A stretch of DNA of 64,000 bases from Acidobacteriota bacterium (GTDB lineage: Bacteria; Acidobacteriota; Terriglobia; Terriglobales; Acidobacteriaceae). The position numbers and the translations under genes were made by a program. Positions within the stretch are counted from its first letter, which is position 1, and each line of letters opens with the position of its first letter. The stretch lies in the NCBI GenBank assembly GCA_021779935.1, contig JAJXZT010000028.1:29260-93259 (forward strand), written 5' to 3'. Of this stretch, positions 25,841-34,290 are shown in pieces. Under the pieces are notes generated by a model, which saw only the letters and a program-made list of their open reading frames with translations, did not search any database and was not told where the DNA came from.

Positions 25841-26593
25841 ATGCGTAAACCCGTTCGCTACATCGCCGATCACCTTCGCCAGGTGCTCAAGAACGGCGCC
25901 TCCGCTCCGCACACCGCCGAGGTCGAGTGGTTTTTCAAGAACGTCATCACCTCGCGTGGCTGGTACACACCCGAGCTGCGCAAGCTCGCGCGCCGCTTTA
26001 CCAAAATCATCAAGGGCGATCAGGGTCTCGACTACCTGGTCGCCGTCGCCAACGATCTCTTTCGCGGCAACGTGCTCGAAGAAAAAGTCCTCGCCGTTCT
26101 CCTGCTCGAAACCTCCACCAAGGAGTTCACCGCCGCGCACTTCCAGCTCTTCGAGTCATGGCTCAAGCGCGTTTCCACCTGGGCGGATCATGATGCGCTC
26201 GCCGGCTATCTCCTCGGCCCCATGATCGTGCTTGATCGCAAGCGCACGGCAGCGGTCCTTCACTGGGCGAAGTCGAAGGATCGCTGGCGCCGTCGTGCCG
26301 CGGCCGTCTCCCTCATTCGTGGTGTGCGCCTTGGCCTCTTCGAACGCGAAGCCGTCCGCGTTACCAACCTGCTTCGCGCCGACGAAGATGACATGGTGCG
26401 GAAGGGTCTCGGCTGGCTCCTGCGTGAGTCCGCCAAGTACAACCGCGCCTTTACCCTTGCGTTCCTTCTCCGCTCGCGCGATAAGCTACCCCGCCTCGTG
26501 CTGCGCACCGCCTGCGAAACGCTTCCAGCCGCGGACAAGGCGCGTATTCTGAAGCCTTCAGCAAGCATCCCTCAAAACTTCCGCAACCGCTGA
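25841..26593 (+). CDS. AlkD-like DNA alkylation repair protein
   Basis: A 250-residue all-helical protein with repeated HEAT-like pairs, as in the AlkD/DNA alkylation repair family. Those are glycosylases that remove N3- and N7-alkylpurines without base flipping. Supporting segments are VEWFFKNVITSRGWYTPELRKLA, LLETSTKEFTAAHF, and a late KYNRAFTLAFL in place of the usual C-terminal repeat. Catalytic residues (Trp, Asp, Arg) cannot be aligned with certainty, so it could be a non-catalytic relative. AAAGG precedes the ATG. It lies 14 bases after the transporter. Confidence 0.75.
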   Translation: MRKPVRYIADHLRQVLKNGASAPHTAEVEWFFKNVITSRGWYTPELRKLARRFTKIIKGDQGLDYLVAVANDLFRGNVLEEKVLAVLLLETSTKEFTAAHFQLFESWLKRVSTWADHDALAGYLLGPMIVLDRKRTAAVLHWAKSKDRWRRRAAAVSLIRGVRLGLFEREAVRVTNLLRADEDDMVRKGLGWLLRESAKYNRAFTLAFLLRSRDKLPRLVLRTACETLPAADKARILKPSASIPQNFRNR

Positions 26594-26650
26594 AACCTCC
26601 CAAACTTGCTCTCTTTCAAACTTCCTTTCCAGCCTCTACAATAGCCATCT

Positions 26651-27817
26651 ATGAACCTCACCGGCATTCAGGCTGCTCTGCGTGACCGCAACATAGACGC
26701 TTGGCTTTTCTACGATCATCACCACCGCGACGACATCGGCTACAAGGTCCTTGGACTGCCCGGGAACCTCCATGTCACGCGCCGCTGGTTCTATCTCATC
26801 CCGGCGCAGGGCGAGCCGGTCAAGTTGAATCACCGCGTCGAGCCGGGACACCTGAAGTCTCTGCCGGGAACGCAGCTCCACTACGGTCCGTGGCCTGAGC
26901 TGCATCAGAAGCTCCGCGAAGTTCTCGCGCCCTACAAGCGCGTGGCCATGCAGTACTCGCCCAACAACAACATCATGTACGTTTCCATCGTGGATGGCGG
27001 CATGCTCGAACTCATCCGCAGCTTCGGCACCGAGGTCGTCACCTCCGCCGATCTCGTCGCGATGTTCGAAGCAACGCTCACCGGCGAGCAGATCGCGTCG
27101 CACTTCACCGCCCGTGACGCCATGGACAAGATCATGGCCGCCGCCTTCCAGGAGGCTGGACATCGCGTGCGCAACGGCGGCTGGGACGAGTACGGCCTGC
27201 AACAGTGGATCGGCGAGGCTTTCAACCGCGAGCATCTCGTCACCGACGATCTGCCCATCATCGGCGTCAACGCCAATGCCGGCAATCCGCACTACGCGCC
27301 GTCGCCGGAGACTTCGCTTCCCATTCGCGAGGGCGACTGGCTGCTCATCGATATGTGGGCCAAGACCGCCCAGCCCGACTCCGTTTACTACGACATTACG
27401 TGGACCGGTTTCGTCGGCAAGAATCCTTCCGAGCGGCACCAGGAGATCTTCCGCATCGTCCGCGACGCCCGCGACATCGGCGTCAAGACCGCGCAGGATG
27501 CCATCGGTTCAGGCCGCAAGATTCAAGGCTGGGAGGTCGATGCCGCCGTCCGCGCGCACATCGAGAAGGCCGGCTACGGACAATATTTCGTCCATCGCAC
27601 CGGTCACTCCATCGGCACCGAGGTTCACGGCAATGGCGCCAACATGGACAACCTTGAAACCAAGGACGACCGCGAAATTCTGCCGAATACGTTATTCTCA
27701 GTAGAGCCGGGCATTTACCTGCCGGAGTTTGGCGTGCGCGCTGAAGTCGATGTTCTCGTGCGCCGCGGCTCCGCCGAGGTCACTGGCCGCATCCAGAAAG
27801 ACATAGTGATCATCTGA
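26651..27817 (+). CDS. M24 family metallopeptidase (Xaa-Pro aminopeptidase type)
   Basis: A 388-residue protein with the creatinase-like N-terminal domain (about residues 1-160) and a pita-bread M24 catalytic domain. All five metal ligands are visible in order: Asp in LLIDMWAK, Asp in YYDITWTG, His in HRTGHSIG, Glu in SVEPGIY and Glu in RAEVDVLV. It is expected to cleave N-terminal residues next to proline, although some relatives have other substrates. The stop overlaps the next start (TGATG). Confidence 0.9.
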   Translation: MNLTGIQAALRDRNIDAWLFYDHHHRDDIGYKVLGLPGNLHVTRRWFYLIPAQGEPVKLNHRVEPGHLKSLPGTQLHYGPWPELHQKLREVLAPYKRVAMQYSPNNNIMYVSIVDGGMLELIRSFGTEVVTSADLVAMFEATLTGEQIASHFTARDAMDKIMAAAFQEAGHRVRNGGWDEYGLQQWIGEAFNREHLVTDDLPIIGVNANAGNPHYAPSPETSLPIREGDWLLIDMWAKTAQPDSVYYDITWTGFVGKNPSERHQEIFRIVRDARDIGVKTAQDAIGSGRKIQGWEVDAAVRAHIEKAGYGQYFVHRTGHSIGTEVHGNGANMDNLETKDDREILPNTLFSVEPGIYLPEFGVRAEVDVLVRRGSAEVTGRIQKDIVII

Positions 27818-28239
27818 TGGCGAACGGAAATAAACCGGCAGCCCAGGCTGCTTCTGCTCCCGAATATCCCCTCACCGGCATGGCCATTGCTGCGCTCGTC
27901 GTCGGTTGGGTCATCCCCGGCGCGGGACACCTCATCCAGCGCAAATGGATTCGCGGCATCCTGCTGCTCGCTGCTGTCTTCACCTTGTTCTTTTTTGGAC
28001 TGGCGATGCAGGGCAAGATCTACTCGTTCAATACGGGTGACCTGCTCGATGTCCTCGGGTTCTTCGGAGATATCGGCGCTGGCGGACTTTACATGACGGC
28101 TCGCCTGATGGGCTGGGGCCAGGAAGCCATCTTCCGCGCCACCGCCGACTACGGCACCAAGTTCATGATCGTCGCCGGACTGCTCAACGTCGTTTGCGCC
28201 ATCGACGCTTATCACATCGCCATTGGGAAGAAGAAATGA
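27817..28239 (+). CDS. Small membrane protein, DUF6677-like
   Basis: A 140-residue protein with four hydrophobic segments, starting LTGMAIAALVVGWVIPGAGH and followed by a conserved-looking LIQRKWIRGILLL. The GAGHLIQRKW pattern resembles TM2-like and DUF6677 proteins, but I give this only as a likely affiliation. No function is known. It overlaps the M24 gene upstream and a 60-residue membrane gene downstream (ATGA). Confidence 0.65.
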   Translation: MANGNKPAAQAASAPEYPLTGMAIAALVVGWVIPGAGHLIQRKWIRGILLLAAVFTLFFFGLAMQGKIYSFNTGDLLDVLGFFGDIGAGGLYMTARLMGWGQEAIFRATADYGTKFMIVAGLLNVVCAIDAYHIAIGKKK

Positions 28240-28418
28240 ACCTCGCACTCTCTCACTTCAGCGCCGCCCTGCTCTTCGCCGTCTGCGCCTCCGTCGTCTT
28301 CGGCATCACCCAGCGTGAGAACATGAAGGACATGGTGAAGTACGGTGCCTATTGCTTCTCTCTTTTCATTGGAGGAGTGATCGTCGCCGGCTGGGCAATG
28401 TGGCTGATCAAAAGGTAA
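28236..28418 (+). CDS. Sixty-residue membrane protein
   Basis: A short protein with two membrane helices (FSAALLFAVCASVVFGI and FIGGVIVAGWAMWLI) separated by a charged loop (TQRENMKDMVKYG). The start overlaps the preceding stop (ATGA), and an AAGAAG purine stretch precedes it. The stop codon lies inside the A-rich heptamer array at 28410. It may work with the DUF6677-like protein. Unknown function. Confidence 0.65.
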   Translation: MNLALSHFSAALLFAVCASVVFGITQRENMKDMVKYGAYCFSLFIGGVIVAGWAMWLIKR

Positions 28419-28516
28419 AAGTAAAAAGGGAAAAGTAAAAAGTAAGACTTGCGTCCGCGAACCTTCGCTTCTGCATTGTTCTTACTTTTTCCTTTTCCCT
28501 TTCTACTTTCTACTTT
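28410..28516. repeat. Inverted pair of A-rich heptamer arrays between convergent genes
   Basis: The left array (28410-28446) has about five heptads of the type AAAAGTA on the + strand. The right array (28481-28516) has the same type on the minus strand. Both begin at or within a few bases of a stop codon. The two arrays are complementary over about 30 bases with few mismatches and could form a long hairpin, perhaps helping to end transcription in both directions. Confidence 0.65.
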
Positions 28517-28518
28517 CC

Positions 28519-29463
28519 TCATCCTTCCCACACGAACGCATCGAACACGTGCATCACTTCGAATCCCAGGCGCTTGTAGAGCGCCACGGCGCGCACGTTC
28601 GCTTCCGTCACCGTCAGCGTGAGCTTGTGGAAGTTCCGTCGCCGCAGCGCATTCCACGACGTCTCAATCAGTTGCTCGCCAATCCCCTGGTTGCGGAACT
28701 CCGGCCGCAGGCACACCTGCGTGATGTGTCCCACGTCGCTCTTCACCCGTGAGCACAGAATCATTCCAATATTCGACTTCGTCGGCTTATGCACCGCGAC
28801 GAACGATCCTTCCACGTCGAACACTCCGCAGCCCGGAAAGCGCACGATATTGTTCAGGAAGCGCAGAGCCCCTGTGACTGTTCTGTACTGGTCGTTGATG
28901 TCCGCATCCACGTGGCCGTGGTAGGCCGCGGTAATCAGCGCTGCCGCCGGCTGGTAATCCTGTTCCTTCCAGCCGCGTATCTCCACTTCCGGAGGCAGCG
29001 GCGGCGCGGAGCTTTTCGGAGCATCGCCAATCGGCAGCAACATGAACAGCCGGGGATAGCGCGAAAATCCTTCTTCCAGGAACGGCCCGGCGGCCGCGCC
29101 CGGTTCGTGAACCAGCAGTTGCGCCTCGACGCGGTGTACTCCGGGAGACTGTTGCAGCGTGTCAATCACGCTTTGCAGCAACTCCGTCTCAATTGCCTCC
29201 CGTCGATCCGCCAGCTCGGGGTCCACAAAGAGATCGCCAACGACGCCCTTCGCTCCTTCATAGACAAAGAAGCAGTAACCCAGCACACGTCCGCGTTCCA
29301 CCGCCGCATATCCCGGCAGAATCTTCGCATCGATATATCGCAGGATCATTTCAGCGGCGCTGCCGTATTCCCACAACAACTTCCGCAGCCAGATCGCCGC
29401 CTCCTCCTCCAGCAGGGGGCGCAGGTCTGATGAACTGAAGTGCCGGAGATCGAGGATTTCCAC
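28519..29463 (-). CDS. Two-domain GNAT acetyltransferase
   Basis: A 314-residue protein with two tandem GNAT folds. The C-terminal one is clear, with the acetyl-CoA loop VCLRPEFRNQGIGEQLI (Q/R-x-x-G-x-G/A pattern) near residue 245 and a closing ALYKRLGFEV strand. The N-terminal half (FVYEGAKGVVGDLFVD) is a degenerate copy without a full pyrophosphate loop. The double arrangement is like mycothiol synthase or other tandem GNATs, but no substrate can be assigned. It converges on the small membrane genes across a repeat pair. Confidence 0.85.
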   Translation of the reverse strand: MEILDLRHFSSSDLRPLLEEEAAIWLRKLLWEYGSAAEMILRYIDAKILPGYAAVERGRVLGYCFFVYEGAKGVVGDLFVDPELADRREAIETELLQSVIDTLQQSPGVHRVEAQLLVHEPGAAAGPFLEEGFSRYPRLFMLLPIGDAPKSSAPPLPPEVEIRGWKEQDYQPAAALITAAYHGHVDADINDQYRTVTGALRFLNNIVRFPGCGVFDVEGSFVAVHKPTKSNIGMILCSRVKSDVGHITQVCLRPEFRNQGIGEQLIETSWNALRRRNFHKLTLTVTEANVRAVALYKRLGFEVMHVFDAFVWEG

Positions 29464-29561
29464 GGTAGTTCCTTGGCGCCGTCATGCGCGCGCGTCTAAG
29501 TCAGCGTAGTGTAAGCTGCCCCTTGCCTTGGCGCAAAGCATCGGGAACCGTATTGACAACG

Positions 29562-31235
29562 TCAGTTGGCGGGTGACACCTGGTAGAAGTCCAGCCGCTG
29601 CGGACGGAAAAATCCCAGTGGCCGCAACGTGCGTCCCGGCAGTAGATTCTGTAATTCGCCAATCGCCCCACGGCGAATTACCACCACGTGCTCTCCGGGC
29701 GGCACTTCCGCCGGCAGAGTATAGACATTTGGCGATATTTCCAGACCTTCGTAGGCCGTCACCGGACGATTCAGGTAAAACGTCAGCCCGTACGCCAGCT
29801 CTCGCTTCCCTTTGAATGTCGCCACATCCATCTGCGGCGAAATCCCCGTTTCCCGTAGCACCTTCGCCACCGGACGAGCCGACTGCGAAATATTGATGAC
29901 CGGCGATACCGAGCGCAACACAAAACCCACAAGGAGGATCACCGGAACCAGCGTCGCAAACCGCATCAGGCCCCAGCCCCGCGTGAACAGCGCCAGCAGC
30001 ATTCCTACCAGCACCACCGTTCCCACGATCCCCGCCATCATCATGCTGGCAACCGAAGCCGGCACCTTCAGCAGCAGCGCCGGAGAGATCATGATCGCTC
30101 CTGCCAGCAGCGCCAGCAGCATCGCGTGGAATCCCGCCATCCAGAACGGCAGCCGTTTCCCCGCACCCGTGCAACGGTGCATGTAGTCCGCCGCCAGGAT
30201 CAGGCACGGTGGAATCGCCGGCAGAATGTATCCCGGCAATTTCGAATGCGAAATCGAAAAGAACGCCACCGGCAGCGCAATCCACAGCAGCAGGAAGATG
30301 TTGAATCCGCCTTCGCTCGCCGCGCCTTCCGCCACGCGATCCTTCCACTTGCGCACGCCGTCCACAATTGCGGCCACAAAAATCACGGTCCACGGCATTG
30401 TCGCCAGCAGCAGCACCGGCACGTAATACCAGAACGGCTGCTTGTGGCGGAACAGGTTGCTCCCGAAGCGTTCCAGGTTATGTTCGAAAATGAAGATGTG
30501 AAAGAACTCCGGCAGCCTCATTTGGATCAGCACGAACCACGGCGCCACAATGGCCACGAAGAGCACGATTCCCGGCGCCCATAGTGTCTTCAGGACCGAG
30601 CGCCAGTCGCGCATCACCGCGCAGTAGCCCACAATCACCAGGATCGCCAGAAACGGCGCCACCGGCCCCTTGGCCAGCATCCCGATCCCCATGAATCCGT
30701 AGAACACCGCCAGCCACCAGCGGCCCCCCGTCATTCGCCATCCGAACCACGCCAGCATCGCGATCGAAAAACTCGCCGCCAGCATCATGTCCGTCGAGGC
30801 CGCGCGCGCGAATCCTATGATCAGCACCGACGACGCCACCATTAGCGCTGCATCCGCGCTCATCCGCATCTTCAGTTTTTTCAGGAATCCGTACGTGCAC
30901 CACACCATCAGCGCCGCAAACAGCCCCGATGGCAGCCGCGCCGCCGCGTCGCTTACGCCGAAAATCTTGAAGGAGACGATCGCCGCCCAGTAGTAGCCCA
31001 CCGGCTTTTCCAGCCAGGGTTTCCCGTAGAGGATGGGGGTGATCCAGTCGTGGCGCGCCAGCATATCGCGCGCGATCTGCGCATAGCGCGGTTCATCCGC
31101 GCCAACCAGGCCAAACGCTCCCAGGCGGAACAGGAACAGGAACGCCGCTACGCCCAGCACCAGCAGGACTTCCGTTCGAACTCCGCCCCAGCCTTGTGGG
31201 CCGGATTCGGGGGATGCCTCTTGTTGTGCGCTCAT
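29562..31235 (-). CDS. ArnT-like glycosyltransferase (GT39/PMT superfamily)
   Basis: A 557-residue polytopic membrane protein with about 12 helices. The first periplasmic loop has the family signature GADEPRYAQIARDM and then KPWLEKPVGYYWA, with the catalytic acidic pair. A soluble C-terminal region of about 100 residues follows. ArnT enzymes move a sugar from a polyprenyl phosphate to lipid A or proteins; the donor here is unknown. The gene is on the same strand as a small membrane gene upstream at 31257. Confidence 0.88.
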   Translation of the reverse strand: MSAQQEASPESGPQGWGGVRTEVLLVLGVAAFLFLFRLGAFGLVGADEPRYAQIARDMLARHDWITPILYGKPWLEKPVGYYWAAIVSFKIFGVSDAAARLPSGLFAALMVWCTYGFLKKLKMRMSADAALMVASSVLIIGFARAASTDMMLAASFSIAMLAWFGWRMTGGRWWLAVFYGFMGIGMLAKGPVAPFLAILVIVGYCAVMRDWRSVLKTLWAPGIVLFVAIVAPWFVLIQMRLPEFFHIFIFEHNLERFGSNLFRHKQPFWYYVPVLLLATMPWTVIFVAAIVDGVRKWKDRVAEGAASEGGFNIFLLLWIALPVAFFSISHSKLPGYILPAIPPCLILAADYMHRCTGAGKRLPFWMAGFHAMLLALLAGAIMISPALLLKVPASVASMMMAGIVGTVVLVGMLLALFTRGWGLMRFATLVPVILLVGFVLRSVSPVINISQSARPVAKVLRETGISPQMDVATFKGKRELAYGLTFYLNRPVTAYEGLEISPNVYTLPAEVPPGEHVVVIRRGAIGELQNLLPGRTLRPLGFFRPQRLDFYQVSPAN

Positions 31236-31256
31236 GCCGAAAGTCTAGCAGAACCC

Positions 31257-31508
31257 TTACGCCGCTTCCTCGCGCTTCAGCATTCCGTAGATGCTGACCA
31301 GCACCCAGGCAAACTCCAGGATGACAAAACCGAGCTTGAAGGGATGCAACGCCACGTAGCCGAGGATCGCCGACCCGATCGCGTTGAGAATGTTGTAGAG
31401 ATTGCTGCGCGGATTCATCTTTCCAAGCTGTTGTCCCGCGTATGCAACCAGGATCATCAATGCCCCGGCAAACGAAAAAAGTTGCAGGGGATCATGCAGC
31501 ATATTCAT
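31257..31508 (-). CDS. Small membrane protein, CBU_0592-like
   Basis: An 83-residue protein with three hydrophobic segments and the pattern NLYNILNAIGSAILGYVAL followed by GFVILEFAWVLVSIYGM, which matches small membrane proteins of the CBU_0592 type. Function is unknown. It lies 21 bases upstream of the ArnT-like gene on the same strand, so the two may share a transcript. Confidence 0.7.
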   Translation of the reverse strand: MNMLHDPLQLFSFAGALMILVAYAGQQLGKMNPRSNLYNILNAIGSAILGYVALHPFKLGFVILEFAWVLVSIYGMLKREEAA

Positions 31509-31668
31509 CTGAAACTTCCCACTTCTTTCTGTGTACAGTCCGGGCCGTAGCCCAATTATTCAGTATAACAATTTTGGATGCAGCACGTTCGTGTAGGGAC
31601 GCGGAAAATCCCCGTCCGGCGCGGTTTCCGCGTCGCATCTTCGGACTTGCAGGTAGGAATCGGGGTTG

Positions 31669-32643
31669 CTACTTGCCGTAGCCGTGTTTGTGCAGGCACC
31701 CCAGGATGGTCGCCGTCGCGGTCGCCAGCGGCCCCTCGATCGAAAATCCGCTGGCGCACTCATGTCCGCCGCCGCCGAATGTCTCCGCCACCGCCGCCAC
31801 GTTCAGCGCGCCCTTGCTGCGCAGGCTCACGCGGAAGCGTCCCTCGGCAATCTCGCGCAGGAACACCGCCACCTCCACGCCCTCAATGCCGAGCGCGTAG
31901 TTCACCAGGCCCTCGCAATCTTCCTCGCGGGCCTCCGTGCGGAACATGTCTTCCCGCGTCACCCACATCCACGTCAGGTTGCCCTTGCGTTGCAGGTTGC
32001 TCAGCGCCGCGCCCAGCAGCCGCATCTTCGACGTGGGGTTCGCGAAGTACACCGCCTGCGCAATCTTCACCGGATCGGCGCCCAGGCCCACCAGCTCCTG
32101 CGCCAGCGCAAACGTCGTCACGTCCGTGCCCTTGTAGCAGAACGATCCCGTATCCGTCAGCAGCGCCGTGTACAGACAGGTAGCCATCTCCGGCGTAATC
32201 TTCACGCCCGCGCCCTTCGCCAGCCTGAACACCATCTCCGCCGTTGCCGCTGCGTGGCTCTCAATCCAGTTCACGTTCGCGAAGTCGCGCGCGCTGGCAT
32301 GGTGATCGATGCTGATGAGGAACAGCTTCTCCAGGCCTTCCAGCCGCGTGCGGCTCGTGCTGTCGCACTCCAGGATGATCGCCGCGTCGTAGTCGCCGTT
32401 TATGCTGCTGCATCGCAACACTTCGTTCGTGTGCGGCAGCGAGCGGTAAATCCGCGGCACGCCGTCATGCAGCACCGCGTCCGCTTTCTTCCCCATGGCG
32501 CGCAGCACCAGCGTGCATCCCAACACCGACCCAATGGCGTCGCCATCCGGCCGCGCGTGCGAGGTCACCAGCAGCCGCTCCCGGCTCTGTATCTCGCGCA
32601 GAACTTCTTCCAGCGTGTTTCCTTCTGTAATGGGCCTGTTCAC
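31669..32643 (-). CDS. nrnA: DHH/DHHA1 phosphoesterase, NrnA type (nanoRNase/pAp phosphatase)
   Basis: A 324-residue protein with the DHH motifs HARPDGDAIGS near residue 35, an acidic strand (LECDSTS) near 90, and SIDHHAS near 115. A DHHA1 domain ends in GGGGHECASGF near 300. NrnA degrades short RNAs and 3'-phosphoadenosine 5'-phosphate. The gene follows rbfA with a GTGA overlap, the usual neighbourhood. The rest of this conserved set (infB, nusA, rimP) lies 4 kb upstream. Confidence 0.9.
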   Translation of the reverse strand: MNRPITEGNTLEEVLREIQSRERLLVTSHARPDGDAIGSVLGCTLVLRAMGKKADAVLHDGVPRIYRSLPHTNEVLRCSSINGDYDAAIILECDSTSRTRLEGLEKLFLISIDHHASARDFANVNWIESHAAATAEMVFRLAKGAGVKITPEMATCLYTALLTDTGSFCYKGTDVTTFALAQELVGLGADPVKIAQAVYFANPTSKMRLLGAALSNLQRKGNLTWMWVTREDMFRTEAREEDCEGLVNYALGIEGVEVAVFLREIAEGRFRVSLRSKGALNVAAVAETFGGGGHECASGFSIEGPLATATATILGCLHKHGYGK

Positions 32644-33005
32644 TTTTTCTTTTTCTTGTTCACGCGATGTAACAACTCATCGATCCGCCCGGTAATCTCC
32701 TCCGAGCGGTCGATGTGAAACGAAATCTCCGGCGCCTGCCGCAACGACAGGTTCTCCGCCAGTTCGTGGCGAATGTATCCCTTCGCGGCGTTCAACCCGA
32801 GCAGGCTCTGCTCCACTTCTTCTTCCGTCCCCACTATCTGGACGTACACGCGCATCGCCTTGCCGCCGGGAGCCATCACGATCTCCGAGACCGTCACCAG
32901 CCCTATCCGCGGATCGCCCAACTCGCCCGCCAGGATCGTCCCCAGCTCGTCGCGAAAGGCCAGAATCAGCCGCTCCCTGTGATGTTGTGAACCGCGATTC
33001 TCCAT
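32640..33005 (-). CDS. rbfA: 30S ribosome-binding factor RbfA
   Basis: RbfA binds the small subunit during late 16S rRNA processing. The 121-residue protein shows the KH-like fold pattern: an N-terminal helix (RERLILAFRDELGTIL), DPRIGLVTVSEIVMAPGG, AKGYIRHELAENLSLRQAPEISF and a short Lys-rich tail. The start at MENRGSQHH is preferred; a longer start at 33035 adds ten unconserved residues. The leader upstream contains two hairpins. Confidence 0.92.
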   Translation of the reverse strand: MENRGSQHHRERLILAFRDELGTILAGELGDPRIGLVTVSEIVMAPGGKAMRVYVQIVGTEEEVEQSLLGLNAAKGYIRHELAENLSLRQAPEISFHIDRSEEITGRIDELLHRVNKKKKK

Positions 33006-33030
33006 AAATCTCTCTAGCCCCTGAGGGTGG

Positions 33031-33099
33031 CCCATGCAAGCCGCAGTTGCTTGCGTGGGTGCAACCGATAACGTGGGACCCGGCGCCCTATCCTGGGCG
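33031..33099 (-). promoter_or_regulatory. Structured leader upstream of rbfA
   Basis: CCCATGCAAGC and GCTTGCGTGGG (33031-33041, 33049-33059) form an eleven-pair stem with one wobble. A second hairpin pairs 33084-33088 with 33095-33099. Neither is followed by a T run, so they are not simple terminators. The larger stem ends 26 bases before the rbfA start. The remainder of 33006-33251 shows nothing else. Confidence 0.45.
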
Positions 33100-33251
33100 A
33101 AACGAGAAGTGGGAACCTCTACGACGCCCTCTATCGAGACCGGGTAAACCGTTTAATGTATCACGAATTGGGGGTTGAAGCGCGACATGAAGTGTCTTTG
33201 TAACAGCGGACCATGACGCTGCCCACAGAGGAATAAGGAAATCTATAAGTA

Positions 33252-33739
33252 TTGTCATTCCGAGCGAGGATGCGCAATAGAATGCGGCGAAGCCGCAGAC
33301 GCGCATCCGAGTCGAGGGACCTGCATTGCAACAGCAGAAATCGTATTGCGTTTATGTGATGGCAAGCCGTTCCCGGACTCTCTACATCGGCTTCACAGGT
33401 CGCCTTCCCACCCGCGTTTGGCAGCACAAAACACACGCCTTCGACGGATTTTCCGCGAAATATCGCTGCGAACGGCTCGTGTACTACGAGCTCTATCAGG
33501 ACGTTCAAAACGCAATTGCGCGAGAGAAGCAACTCAAGAAGTGGCCGCGAGCGACGAAGTTGAAGCTGATCGAGACCGCAAATCCAACATGGTTGGATCT
33601 TGCGGAAGATTGGTATAAGGACATGAATACCTCCGGTCAGTTGAGGATGCGGGGAGATTGACGCCGCGAAGAATGCAGGTCCCTCCACTTGAACCGGTTG
33701 TGCGCTACGCGCACGCTCGGTTCTCGGTCGGGATGACAA
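33252..33739. mobile_element. GIY-YIG cassette bounded by inverted repeats
   Basis: A GIY-YIG nuclease gene lies between inverted repeats. The inner arms GAGGGACCTGCATT (33314-33327) and its exact complement (33672-33685) are 14 bases each. The outer arms of 17 bases (33252-33268 and 33723-33739) match at 15 positions and contain GTCATTCCGAGC. Palindromes lie between inner and outer arms on both sides: TGCGGC-GAA-GCCGCA within ATGCGC/GCGCAT on the left, and GTGCGC-TAC-GCGCAC on the right. The arrangement is like REP-type repeats tied to a nuclease and is probably mobile. Confidence 0.75.
33326..33661 (+). CDS. GIY-YIG nuclease family protein
   Basis: A 111-residue single-domain nuclease of the UvrC N-terminal type: YCVYVMASRS and TLYIGFTGRL supply the paired motifs (here VYV and YIG), and then come an Arg (TRVWQHK), the Tyr/Glu region (RLVYYELYQD) and AIAREKQLKKW. 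It closely follows the pattern of small solo GIY-YIG proteins that occur in many copies in Bacteroidota and Acidobacteriota genomes. The TTG start overlaps the inner repeat arm. Such solo proteins are thought to move with their flanking repeats (inference). Confidence 0.88.
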   Translation: MQQQKSYCVYVMASRSRTLYIGFTGRLPTRVWQHKTHAFDGFSAKYRCERLVYYELYQDVQNAIAREKQLKKWPRATKLKLIETANPTWLDLAEDWYKDMNTSGQLRMRGD

Positions 33740-33791
33740 AAGCTTTGGTGTAGCGTTCTTTCAGTCGCCTCGGTTATCCTTTCCTCCCACA

Positions 33792-34127
33792 ATGGTCGAC
33801 GTCACCCTTACGTTTCGGATTGGCCGTTGGATCCGCCACAAGGTGCTCCGGTACTTTCTTCTGCGGCGCGCCCGAACCTGGGTGTTCGCCGAGGCCACCA
33901 TCAAGGGCCACCGTCTGGAGAACTCCATACGCGACTTCCCATACGCCGCCTTCACGTACTTCTACGTCGTCGATCGCGTAGAGTACTCCGGCAAATTCCG
34001 GCATTACCTCCCGGTCTTTCGAAATCAGAAGCGCGCCGCTGAAAGATACTTCGCTCTCTTCCCCAGCGGCACGCGCATCGCCATCAAGTTCGATCCGCAA
34101 CACCCGGAACGCTCGGTGAAGGAATAG
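33792..34127 (+). CDS. DUF3592-like protein
   Basis: A 111-residue protein with a basic N-terminus (RIGRWIRHKVLRYFLLRR) and a beta-rich body containing YAAFTYFYVVDRVEYSGKF. It ends in IAIKFDPQHPERSVKE, the closing pattern of DUF3592 proteins. Most members have membrane helices before this domain; here only a weak hydrophobic stretch is visible. Function unknown. A strong terminator lies 126 bases downstream. Confidence 0.75.
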   Translation: MVDVTLTFRIGRWIRHKVLRYFLLRRARTWVFAEATIKGHRLENSIRDFPYAAFTYFYVVDRVEYSGKFRHYLPVFRNQKRAAERYFALFPSGTRIAIKFDPQHPERSVKE

Positions 34128-34252
34128 CGAGCCGCCCACTCGTAGACCCTCGGTCAATTTCCAGACTAAACTTCCAATTTCTCTCGATGAAATGGACAAC
34201 GTCTTGAAAGATCACAGGTGCCCCACTCCGGTCTTCATTCATTTGATGGCGC

Positions 34253-34290
34253 CCCATATCTGCCAGCAGTTGGCAGATGTGGGTCTTTTT
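34253..34290 (+). terminator. Strong intrinsic terminator after the DUF3592-like gene
   Basis: CCCATATCTGCCA and TGGCAGATGTGGG form a thirteen-pair stem with one wobble over a five-base loop, directly followed by TCTTTTT on the + strand. Confidence 0.85.

Noticed and set aside
33252..33739. CRISPR array or IS element at the GIY-YIG locus
   Set aside because: There are only paired inverted repeats, no repeated spacer units, and no transposase gene.
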